Below are positions 15,594 to 23,166 of a stretch of DNA of 64,000 nucleotides, in pieces (position 1 is the first letter of the stretch; every line of letters begins with the position of its first letter). The notes below the pieces were generated by a model. The model saw only the letters and a program-made list of their open reading frames with translations. It was not told the origin of the DNA and made no database searches. Source of the DNA: CALBPI01 sp038533155 (GTDB lineage: Bacteria > Pseudomonadota > Gammaproteobacteria > Steroidobacterales > Woeseiaceae). The stretch lies in assembly GCA_038533155.1 (NCBI GenBank), contig JBCAZH010000010.1:8787-72786 (forward strand), read 5' to 3'. The translations under genes were made by a program, and so were the position numbers.

Positions 15594-17432
15594 ATGACAT
15601 CACCTACCGAAGCACCGGGTTACCAGTTTCTGTTCCGGCGGTTGCCCATCATGGTGGCGGCGCTGGATGGTCGTGGGTTCTTCATCGATCAGAGTGATGC
15701 GATGATCAATCGCCTCGGCTACGCCCGTGAGGAACTGACCCAATTGCGGCCCGTGGATATTGCCGACCCGGATTCCATTCGACGCATCAATCAAGAGTTC
15801 TTGCCGCAGCTGCGTCGTACGGGGTCTGTCCGAGACGTACCGGTTGTGTTCCTAAATCGCAACGGCGATCCGGTGCGATTAATGACCAGTGCTGAAGTCG
15901 AGCGCGACGATGAAGGCGTGTATCTGCGAACGTTGGCGATTTATCGGGATATGGACGAAGCGGCGGAGTTGGAGGCGCGATACTCGGCGATGTACCGTGC
16001 GACGCCCGCGATGCTTCACATCGTCGATCCGCAAGGGCGAATCACGGATGTCAGTGACCACTGGCTGAGCAAGCTAGGATACGAGCGCCACGAGGTATTG
16101 GGTAAATCCATTCTTGGCTACCTCAGTGCAGCAAATCGCGATCGAGTGGGCGGACAAGCGCAGCTTGAGAAGATAATCGCGGCCGGAAACGTCACCAATA
16201 TCGATCGGGAGATGGTCACGCGGGATGGTCGAGTTCTTGAGCTAACGATGTCGACAATCTCCGAGCGCAACGCGAGAGGCGAGGTTGTCCGAATGCTCGT
16301 GGCGTCGAAAGATGTGACTGAGCGCAATGTTGCCGAGCGTGCGCTGCGCGCCGCGTTCGAGGAAAACGCCCGTCTTCGCCAGGAGCTGGAAGCCGAGCGC
16401 GACTACCTGCGCGCCGAGTTCAATGAGTCACTGCGGTTCGGTGAGGTTGTCGGCGCAAGCGACCCGCTGCGTGCCATGCTCGCAAGAGTAGAGGCCGTTG
16501 CGGCGACGCCCGCCAGCGTGCTGATTCTCGGCGAGTCCGGCACGGGCAAAGAGTTGGTCGCTCGGGAATTGCATGCCCGTAGCCCGCGCAATGGCGAGGC
16601 GCTTGTCAAAGTCAATTGTGCGTCTATCCCCGAGGAGTTGTTCGAGAGTGAATTCTTCGGCCATGTGAAGGGCGCGTTCACGGGCGCACATCGCGATCGC
16701 ATCGGACGGTTCCAACTGGCCGACGGTGGCACGATCTTCTTGGATGAAGTGGGCGAAATCCCGCTGGATCTGCAAGGCAAGTTGCTGCGTGTGCTGCAGG
16801 AGAACGAGTTCGAACGGGTCGGGGAAGACCGGACCCGGAAGGTGGACGTTCGAGTCATCGCAGCAAGCAACCGAGACTTGCAGGAGGCGGCGCGCAATGG
16901 TGAGTTTCGCGAGGACTTGTACTATCGCTTGAGCGTATTCCCGCTTTCGGTACCACCGCTGCGCGAGCGGGATGATGACGTCATTTTGCTAGCACAACAT
17001 TTCTTGAAACAGAGTTCTCGAGAGTTTGGTCGTCCGACCATGCAGTTGACGCAGAAGCAGGCGCAGCAGCTCCGTGACTACCCTTGGCCGGGCAACATTC
17101 GGGAACTCAAAAACGTGATCGAACGCGCGGTGATCCTCTCAAAGGACAGTCATCTACGATTGGATTTGTCGTTGCCACCGGAAGAGGAGACCGGGACTTT
17201 CGCTGCGGTTGAACTGCCGGAGATTGCGGTTTCCGTCCCCGACGACGAGGAGACGGTTTTGACTGAGGGCGAATTGCGAGATCTGGAGCGCAACAACACG
17301 CTTCGTGCACTCGAGCGCTCGAAATGGAAAGTGTCGGGGGACGGTGGTGCTGCCGCGATGCTCGGTGTCAAACCGAGTACGCTCAGCGATCGGCTTCGAG
17401 CGTGGGGAATCGAACGACCGCGCCGCCGCTAG
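15594..17432 (+). CDS. PAS-PAS sigma-54-dependent transcriptional activator
   Basis: A 612-residue bacterial enhancer-binding protein. Two PAS domains (about residues 10-120 and 126-245) are joined by a coiled coil (residues ~250-285) to a sigma-54 AAA+ domain: Walker A GESGTGKE at 313-320, the sigma-54 contact loop GAFTGA at 360-365, Walker B GGTIFLDE at 378-385, and arginine-finger region LYYRLSVFPL. A Fis-type helix-turn-helix ends the protein (AAMLGVKPSTLSDRLRAWGI). No receiver domain or paired kinase is present, so the PAS domains probably sense the signal directly. There is no ribosome site before ATG 15594; a palindrome half-site touches it. Stop overlaps the convergent anti-sigma stop in CTAG. 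Confidence 0.92.
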   Translation: MTSPTEAPGYQFLFRRLPIMVAALDGRGFFIDQSDAMINRLGYAREELTQLRPVDIADPDSIRRINQEFLPQLRRTGSVRDVPVVFLNRNGDPVRLMTSAEVERDDEGVYLRTLAIYRDMDEAAELEARYSAMYRATPAMLHIVDPQGRITDVSDHWLSKLGYERHEVLGKSILGYLSAANRDRVGGQAQLEKIIAAGNVTNIDREMVTRDGRVLELTMSTISERNARGEVVRMLVASKDVTERNVAERALRAAFEENARLRQELEAERDYLRAEFNESLRFGEVVGASDPLRAMLARVEAVAATPASVLILGESGTGKELVARELHARSPRNGEALVKVNCASIPEELFESEFFGHVKGAFTGAHRDRIGRFQLADGGTIFLDEVGEIPLDLQGKLLRVLQENEFERVGEDRTRKVDVRVIAASNRDLQEAARNGEFREDLYYRLSVFPLSVPPLRERDDDVILLAQHFLKQSSREFGRPTMQLTQKQAQQLRDYPWPGNIRELKNVIERAVILSKDSHLRLDLSLPPEEETGTFAAVELPEIAVSVPDDEETVLTEGELRDLERNNTLRALERSKWKVSGDGGAAAMLGVKPSTLSDRLRAWGIERPRRR

Positions 17433-18313
17433 GTTGCGACGGGCGCAACGACGATCAGAGGTCCCTCGGATACCACAACGCCGCCACGTTGCTCGAGTGT
17501 GATTGCGAACACAGTCGGTTCCGAAACCGGCAGCTTCGCATCGATCGGGATCACGATCTCACCGGTGCTTGCCATGATGTCGAACACGCCGCCATCGACC
17601 GGTTCGGCGTCACGATCCGGATCGACGATCCACAGCTGATACTGACGTGCTGCCGAGTCATTCACCGGCATGTTCGCCAATCGCATGTATCCTTGCTGCA
17701 GCTGATCGTTCCAGATGACGTCGCCGGTGACTCGCTCGAAACCGGGCTGATCGGGTTGCCGCCAAGTTGCTGAAATCGTGCCGACACGTGCTAATAACTC
17801 GTCAGCGCTCAGCACTCCCGTCGGATCCGGTGCGATCTCGACTTCGGCTACTTCGGGCGGTGCCTCGGGGGCGACGTCAGGGGTTGAGTCGCGACCGAAC
17901 AGCATCGCCAACAACAAGCCGGCTGCGACGACCCACCCGGCATTGGCAAACCAACTTGGGCTCTGCCGTTCGGTGATGACTGGCTCACGCCCCTGCCGCG
18001 CCTTTTGAATGCTGGTGACATTGGCGCTGCGGGCCTCTGCCGCGGCTCCAGTCAGGTGTTGTGCCGCGTCAACCTCAATCCGACGCTGCAAATGTGCCGG
18101 CATTGGCTCGTTCTTGGCGCCAGCCAGCAGCGGTGCCGCCGCGGCCAACTCTAAAGACTCGCAGAGTCCTGCCGGATTCTGCGCATCGAGTTCCTGGCAC
18201 AGCGCGCGCAATGCATCGTCGTCATCGGGCAGCGCGGTGAACGCGTCTGCCGGTGACGTCAGCACGCGTTCGATCAGCTCGTCGAGATGTGCTTCGTATT
18301 GTTTATCACTCAT
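17429..18313 (-). CDS. RskA-family anti-sigma factor
   Basis: A 294-residue single-pass membrane protein. The cytoplasmic N-terminus (MSDKQYEAHLDELIERVLTS onward) precedes a helix at about residues 125-145 (WFANAGWVVAAGLLLAMLFG). The C-terminal domain (GYMRLANMPVNDSAARQYQLW, then GEIVIPIDAKLPVSEPTVFA) is an anti-sigma-K (RskA) domain. Start ATG 18313 overlaps the sigma-factor stop by 4 bp (ATGA); an upstream in-frame ATG lies inside the sigma gene and is rejected. It should bind the adjacent sigma factor and release it on regulated proteolysis. The stop shares a CTAG with the convergent activator gene. Confidence 0.88.
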   Translation of the reverse strand: MSDKQYEAHLDELIERVLTSPADAFTALPDDDDALRALCQELDAQNPAGLCESLELAAAAPLLAGAKNEPMPAHLQRRIEVDAAQHLTGAAAEARSANVTSIQKARQGREPVITERQSPSWFANAGWVVAAGLLLAMLFGRDSTPDVAPEAPPEVAEVEIAPDPTGVLSADELLARVGTISATWRQPDQPGFERVTGDVIWNDQLQQGYMRLANMPVNDSAARQYQLWIVDPDRDAEPVDGGVFDIMASTGEIVIPIDAKLPVSEPTVFAITLEQRGGVVVSEGPLIVVAPVAT

Positions 18314-18870
18314 GACGCCGTCCCCGTGGTCATGTCCTCGCCCAGCTGCTCTCGCAGTGCTAACAGTCCGCGCCGGATGTGGCTCTTTACTGTGCCTAGG
18401 GGCAGCCCCATTTTGTCTGCAATGGCTCCATGTGACATGCCGAGCCAAGCCGACAAATGCAGGGCTTGTTGTTGTTCTGGTTTCATTTGTGCCATGGCCG
18501 CGGCCACGCGCGCAACATCTGTGCCGACCTCGGCCGCGTTTTCCGCCGACGGCGCTACGCTAAGCGTGTCGTCGAATTCCTCTTCGACCGGCTGGCGGTT
18601 GTGCCGGCGCAGTCGATCGATCAATCGACGCCGCGCAAGCATCGCGACAAAGGTCGCTTCACTGGCCTTGGTGGCATCAAAGCGGTCCGCAAACCGCCAA
18701 ATCTCGACGAAAATTTCCTGTACGGCGTCTTCCGCATCGCTTTCATTCGGCGTCAAACGTCGAGCGAGTGACCAGACAAGTCCACCGTATTGATCCAGGC
18801 ATTCCGTGACGGCACGCTGGTCGCCTGCGGCGATGCGTTGCAACACGCTCGGTTTGAGTTGTGTATTCAC
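18310..18870 (-). CDS. ECF sigma factor (SigK-like)
   Basis: A 186-residue ECF sigma factor with region 2 (GLVWSLARRLTPNESDAEDAVQEIFVEIW) and region 4 (MSHGAIADKMGLPLGTVKSHIRRGLLAL). The start is GTG 18870, because AAAGGAG stands 4 bp upstream; an in-frame ATG at 18987 would cross a strong hairpin. It overlaps the RskA-type anti-sigma gene by 4 bp and follows a fasciclin-domain gene on the same strand, the gene set found in the mycobacterial SigK/RskA system, whose targets include fasciclin-domain proteins. Confidence 0.9.
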   Translation of the reverse strand: MNTQLKPSVLQRIAAGDQRAVTECLDQYGGLVWSLARRLTPNESDAEDAVQEIFVEIWRFADRFDATKASEATFVAMLARRRLIDRLRRHNRQPVEEEFDDTLSVAPSAENAAEVGTDVARVAAAMAQMKPEQQQALHLSAWLGMSHGAIADKMGLPLGTVKSHIRRGLLALREQLGEDMTTGTAS

Positions 18871-18925
18871 AGGACTCCTTTGATCCGACTGAACCACCTT
18901 GGTGGGTGGCGAGGCGGCATGGAGC

Positions 18926-18956
18926 CGCTCTACCGTCGCGCTGCGACGGTAGAGCG
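18926..18956. repeat. perfect 14-bp inverted repeat, 3-nt loop
   Basis: CGCTCTACCGTCGC-gct-GCGACGGTAGAGCG. It lies in the 120 bp between the fasciclin gene stop and the sigma gene start. No T-run follows in either direction, so it may be an mRNA-stabilising hairpin that sets fasciclin above sigma-factor expression, or a palindromic operator. A smaller repeat, CCACC-tt-GGTGG, lies next to it near 18894-18905. Confidence 0.7.
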
Positions 18957-18990
18957 TTCCCGTGCGGTTTGCAACAGCACCAACCATAGC

Positions 18991-19824
18991 TCAGTGGTTG
19001 GTGGCCTGCATCATGTCGCCACGAAGTTCGCTACGCACGTCATCCAACGCATAGCGCAACGTCCATGCTTGCTGACGCGTCGAGCGTTGGTTGTCTGCGC
19101 GCGCGAGGCTGCGCTCCAATCGCATGCGGGAGGCATCGGAAATCATGTCCTCCGACGCAAGTGACACAAGCGACTGCGCCGCTATGCGATAAACCGCGGC
19201 GGTCGCATCGGTGTTGCCGTGATTGAACAGCGGCACACCCTGGTCGATCGCTGCGTTGATGATCGCCAATGACGGGTTCGCTTGACGCTGCATTTGACCC
19301 GTCTGCTCCGGCGGCAAGATTACTTGATCGATCACGTGCACAACGCCGTTGCTCGCTTTGATATCGGTAGCCACAATCTTCGCGTTTTGGATATTGAAGC
19401 CGCCGCCGGTCTGACTGATCGTCGCGGGGATCTCGGCCAACGTGTCGACCTGAATGCCATCGGCCAATGCGTCACTGCCGACCGCACCGGCAAGCACATG
19501 GAACTTCAAAATCGTGGTAAGCGTGTCACGGTTCTCTGGCTGCAGCAGCGATTCAACCGTTCCTTCCGGCAGTGCCGCGAATGCTTCATCCGTCGGCGCA
19601 AACACGGTAAACGGTCCGCCGTTGGCCAGCGTGTCTGCTAGACCGGCGGCCTTTGCCGCAGCGATTAATGTATTGAATTGGCCGGCGCCAGCAGCAACCT
19701 CGACGATGTTGCCGGTGGTCATCTCGCCTTTCTCATGATGCCCGGCTTGGGCGGTAATGGCTGCGCCGAGCGCCATGGATCCGATCAGTGCAGCCGCACC
19801 GCGGAATCGTTTTGTCAAACTCAT
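18991..19824 (-). CDS. secreted fasciclin (FAS1) domain protein
   Basis: A 277-residue exported protein. Signal peptide MSLTKRFRGAAALIGSMALG ending near AQAGHH; one FAS1 domain over about residues 30-165 with the H1 motif (GGPFTVFAPTDEAFAALPEG) and the H2 region (NGVVHVIDQVILPP). The last ~110 residues (LAIINAAIDQGVPLFNHGN onward) are helical and are not FAS1. Start ATG 19824 is preceded by GGAG at 7 bp; the longer in-frame starts are unlikely. FAS1 domains mediate adhesion or carbohydrate binding. It heads a probable fasciclin-sigma-anti-sigma transcription unit. Confidence 0.88.
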   Translation of the reverse strand: MSLTKRFRGAAALIGSMALGAAITAQAGHHEKGEMTTGNIVEVAAGAGQFNTLIAAAKAAGLADTLANGGPFTVFAPTDEAFAALPEGTVESLLQPENRDTLTTILKFHVLAGAVGSDALADGIQVDTLAEIPATISQTGGGFNIQNAKIVATDIKASNGVVHVIDQVILPPEQTGQMQRQANPSLAIINAAIDQGVPLFNHGNTDATAAVYRIAAQSLVSLASEDMISDASRMRLERSLARADNQRSTRQQAWTLRYALDDVRSELRGDMMQATNH

Positions 19825-19910
19825 GTCTGTCTCCATACAACAATTTAGGGGCAACCCGGCGCCAGGTTGTCTTGTTGTTCGTGGAGATTGAGCGGCCGGA
19901 TGCGCTTGGC

Positions 19911-20897
19911 CTAAAAATTGTGATGGAGTCCTAAGTTGAAAGTGACGTCGGGCGCCGATTCGACCTTGATGTCTTCTGTGACCGAGATGTGCAATCGCCA
20001 CTGTCGATTGAGCCGGATTTCACCGCCAGTCACCAACCACAACGCGGGCGAACCCAGTATGTCTAGGTCACTGTCGCTGATGGCGCCGTGTCCTTCGATG
20101 CGGCCGCCGAGTTCAATACGGCGATTGACTCGGTATCGCACTTCACCGTGGGCGACCCACGTCAAACGGCTCTGATCAATCAGGTCAAGTTCGCTGTTGC
20201 CCAGTGCGACCACTCCGACACCACCTCGCCACGACCAGCCTGGCGACTCAGAAATCGGCGGCTGCCAGAGTAAGTTCAGTCCGACATCGGTTTCCCCGCT
20301 ACCAGACAGATTGCTGAGGCTACCGGTCGGCAGTTTGACGTGGCCTGCCAGCGCCCAGGTGCCGGAGTCGCCCAATTGCCGCTGGACGCTCAGAGTGAGG
20401 TCGCCTGTGCCTTGCCGGCTACGCGTGAAGTCGAGCCGCTGCACACCCGCTTCATCGTACTGAAACTGCAATTGGTCTTTTTCCACCGTGTCACGGATGC
20501 CATCTGGCAACCCGAATGTGGCGTGCCAGTCGTCAATGAACCCATCGAGCGTGCCGCCCGAATGCCACCAGTGGGACAGTCCCGCGCCCACCGACCAGCG
20601 TCCGTTGAGCTGATGCCGCCATTCCAGGCGCGCCCTCGACGACTCGCCGTCCAGGAGAATGCTCGCGTTCTCAGAATTCTCGCGCGCTGAGTGACTCGCG
20701 GTTTGCCAATGCAGGCTCACCCCGTTTCCCGGTGCGATGCCGTCGCTGTCTAGAAGAAACAGGGCCGATACGGGCGATAGGTTTGGGTTCGATTCGAACA
20801 GCGACTGACCGGCCGCGTTCGATGCGCTAGTCAGGCCGAAAGTTGCGATAAGCGAAGCGATCGCGAGTGACTGTGTTTTGTGGGTGGCTTTGCGCAT
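19911..20897 (-). CDS. DUF3187-family outer-membrane protein
   Basis: About 328 residues with a signal peptide (SLIATFGLTSASNAAG) and a beta-rich mature part ending in Phe (VTFNLGLHHNF), consistent with an outer-membrane barrel. The segments SPVSALFLLDSDGIAPGNG, GAGLSHWWHSGGTLDGFIDD and FGLPDGIRD suggest the DUF3187 family. Start ATG 20897 (MRKATHKTQS) is chosen since it opens the signal peptide. Function of the family is unknown to me. Divergent from dacB, sharing a ~40-bp promoter region; a short inverted repeat CAACC-N8-GGTTG (19853-19870) lies between it and the fasciclin gene. Confidence 0.72.
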   Translation of the reverse strand: MRKATHKTQSLAIASLIATFGLTSASNAAGQSLFESNPNLSPVSALFLLDSDGIAPGNGVSLHWQTASHSARENSENASILLDGESSRARLEWRHQLNGRWSVGAGLSHWWHSGGTLDGFIDDWHATFGLPDGIRDTVEKDQLQFQYDEAGVQRLDFTRSRQGTGDLTLSVQRQLGDSGTWALAGHVKLPTGSLSNLSGSGETDVGLNLLWQPPISESPGWSWRGGVGVVALGNSELDLIDQSRLTWVAHGEVRYRVNRRIELGGRIEGHGAISDSDLDILGSPALWLVTGGEIRLNRQWRLHISVTEDIKVESAPDVTFNLGLHHNF

Positions 20898-20939
20898 AAT
20901 GATTCGATGACAAATGTATCGAGCTCGACCGGTCGCGTG

Positions 20940-22442
20940 ATGCGATTCTACCCCACCGCACCACGTCTCTCCCACGGTCTCATCGTCATCGTTTTGTGTC
21001 TGTTATCCAGCACAGCGCTCGCGGCGCTGCCGGAGCCGGTCCTCAGTGTCCTCGACCGATACGAGCTGGATGCGGATGATCTCAGTCTGCTGATCCAACC
21101 GGTGGGCGGCGGCGATGTGGTGATCGAACACAACACAGAGACGCTGCGCAATCCGGCGTCGACGATGAAGTTGGTGACCACGATGGCGGCACTCGATGTG
21201 CTGAAGCCGAATTATCAGTGGACGACGGACATCATTCTGCTCGGCGAGTTGGACCGATATGGCGTCCTGCACGGCGATCTCGCCATTCGAGGCGGCGGAG
21301 ACCCCTACCTGGTCGAGGAATCGATAGGGCGGTTAGTTGCCGAGATGCGCCGTCGGGGTCTGCAGCACATTACTGGCGACATCCTGTTGGACGACAGCGC
21401 ATTCTCGTTACCACCATCGGACCCGGGCGAGTTTGATGGTGAGCCGCTGCGCGCCTACAACGTTGCGCCGGATGCGTTGTTGATGAACTTTAAAGTGCTC
21501 AGGTTCTTTTTCGAACCGGACCCGGCGACCCAAACCGTCCGAGTCACCACGCTACCCGAGTTGCCCGAGTTACAGATTGAGAACGATCTGAAGTTAATCC
21601 GTGGGCGGTGCCGTGGCTATCAGAAAGGTATTGCGGTGCACGCCGAAGCCAACGCCAATCGAGTACGGTTTAGCGGTACCTTCCCGGACGGGTGCGAGCG
21701 CTACAGTTTGTCACGCTCATTGCTCACTCACGATGGCTATGCGGCCGCGTTGCTGAATCAAATTTGGTTGCGATATGGCGGCAGACTGGACGGCGTGATA
21801 CGCAGCGCGAGTGTGGCCGAAGACGCGGAAGTCTGGCTGCAGTGGGATTCGAGGCCGCTGAGTGAACAAATCCGACTGATCAATAAGTACTCGAACAACG
21901 TCATGACTCGGCAATTGTTCCTGACGATGGGTGCTGAGACGTTCGGATGGCCTGGGTCGTTGCCGAAAGCTCGCGCTGCGGTTGCGCAGTGGCTGTCCGA
22001 CAGTGGCTTGGATGCTGAGCAAATCGTCATCGACAACGGCGCCGGTTTGTCGCGTGACACTCGAATTTCAGCGACAAGCCTTGCCAGGCTACTCAGTCTC
22101 GGCTGGCATAGCCCATTCATGCCGGAGTTTGTGGCCTCTATGTCGCTGGTTGGGCTTGACGGAACGTTTCGTCGTCGATTTCGCGACGGACCGTTGACCG
22201 GACAGGCGCATCTGAAGACCGGACGGTTGGATGGTGTGACCGCGATGGCAGGTTACGCGACGGCGCGTGACGGTCGCCGCTACATCGTCGTGTCGTTGCA
22301 CAACGCACCGGATGTGCATCGAGGTACAGGCGAGGTCGTACAAAATGCGATACTGCAGTGGCTGCATCGCTATGAACCGCGACCGGTTCGGGCCGCCGAA
22401 GTGGAATCACTAGACGCCAGCGATGCGACACCTGAAGGCTGA
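20940..22442 (+). CDS. dacB: D-alanyl-D-alanine carboxypeptidase/endopeptidase (PBP4)
   Basis: A 500-residue periplasmic class C penicillin-binding protein. A signal peptide (LIVIVLCLLSSTALA) is followed by the three active-site motifs: S74-T-M-K (PASTMK), S318-N-N (KYSNNV) and K426-T-G (LKTGRL), with the large insert between the first two that is typical of DacB. It trims or cleaves peptidoglycan cross-links. Start ATG 20940 fits the signal peptide; ATG 20907 is an alternative. The next gene begins 4 bp after its stop, so the two are probably co-expressed. Confidence 0.92.
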   Translation: MRFYPTAPRLSHGLIVIVLCLLSSTALAALPEPVLSVLDRYELDADDLSLLIQPVGGGDVVIEHNTETLRNPASTMKLVTTMAALDVLKPNYQWTTDIILLGELDRYGVLHGDLAIRGGGDPYLVEESIGRLVAEMRRRGLQHITGDILLDDSAFSLPPSDPGEFDGEPLRAYNVAPDALLMNFKVLRFFFEPDPATQTVRVTTLPELPELQIENDLKLIRGRCRGYQKGIAVHAEANANRVRFSGTFPDGCERYSLSRSLLTHDGYAAALLNQIWLRYGGRLDGVIRSASVAEDAEVWLQWDSRPLSEQIRLINKYSNNVMTRQLFLTMGAETFGWPGSLPKARAAVAQWLSDSGLDAEQIVIDNGAGLSRDTRISATSLARLLSLGWHSPFMPEFVASMSLVGLDGTFRRRFRDGPLTGQAHLKTGRLDGVTAMAGYATARDGRRYIVVSLHNAPDVHRGTGEVVQNAILQWLHRYEPRPVRAAEVESLDASDATPEG

Positions 22443-22446
22443 CATC

Positions 22447-23055
22447 ATGAATCAAAAGACCTTACTCATCGCTTTTGTCCTATTCGGGATGCTCGCAGGC
22501 CCGGTCTTCGCACAGAGCGAGACAGCCTACGTCACCGACGTTCTGCGGCTCGGACTGCACCAAGCGGCGGATACCTCTGATCGCGCATTTCGCTCGTTGG
22601 AAAGCGGTCAGCAAATGACGGTACTCGAACGCAACTCGCTGTATGCGCGTGTGCGTTTGCCCGATGGCACCGAAGGATGGGTCAAGGCGGGGTTCCTGGT
22701 CGAAGACCCACCGGCTCGATTCGTGGTTGCGCAAGTCACGGAACGTGCAGAGGCGGTTCAAGCTGAATTGGATGCCCTACAACAGTCATCGTCGGGCGCG
22801 CTGGGGCGCGTTGCCGATCTGGAGCGTCAACTGACCGAAGCGCAGACCGCTTTAGCATCGACGGAGGTTGAACGGGATGCTTCGCTCGACGAGCTTGCAA
22901 CGCTGCGTGACCGAATGCGCGCCTACGGTTTTAGTCTGCCATGGCCGGTCGTATTGGGCGGGCTGATCGTCGCATTGCTGCTCGGATTTGCTGGTGGGTT
23001 TTGGTGGATCGACAGCCGCAGTCGCAAGCGGCACGGCGGATTCCGTATTTACTGA
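22447..23055 (+). CDS. SH3-domain membrane protein (TIGR04211/YgiM type)
   Basis: A 202-residue protein with a signal peptide (LIAFVLFGMLAGPVFAQ), a bacterial SH3 domain (VLRLGLHQAADTSDRAFRSL, then GWVKAGFLVEDPPA), a coiled coil (residues ~100-155) and one C-terminal transmembrane helix (PWPVVLGGLIVALLLGFAGG) with a short basic tail. This matches the TIGR04211 family, of which E. coli YgiM is a member. SH3 domains of this kind usually contact peptidoglycan. Start ATG 22447 lies 4 bp after dacB, supporting a cell-wall role. Confidence 0.85.
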   Translation: MNQKTLLIAFVLFGMLAGPVFAQSETAYVTDVLRLGLHQAADTSDRAFRSLESGQQMTVLERNSLYARVRLPDGTEGWVKAGFLVEDPPARFVVAQVTERAEAVQAELDALQQSSSGALGRVADLERQLTEAQTALASTEVERDASLDELATLRDRMRAYGFSLPWPVVLGGLIVALLLGFAGGFWWIDSRSRKRHGGFRIY

Positions 23056-23166
23056 CGATTGCCGCGCCTGAGACGGCGATCACGGAACCCCAGCGTCCAA
23101 TTAAGTTAACGTTTCGGCATCTTTACAGGCTCTGACGCACGTTGTGTCCGGGCGACCAGGGATGTG

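Noticed and set aside
18871..18987. N-terminal extension of the SigK-like sigma factor
   Set aside because: It would translate through the 14-bp hairpin and lacks a ribosome site; GTG 18870 has AAAGGAG.
20769..20808. GGTTCGATTC resembling a tRNA T-arm
   Set aside because: It lies in the signal-peptide region of the DUF3187 gene and no acceptor, D or anticodon arm can be drawn around it.
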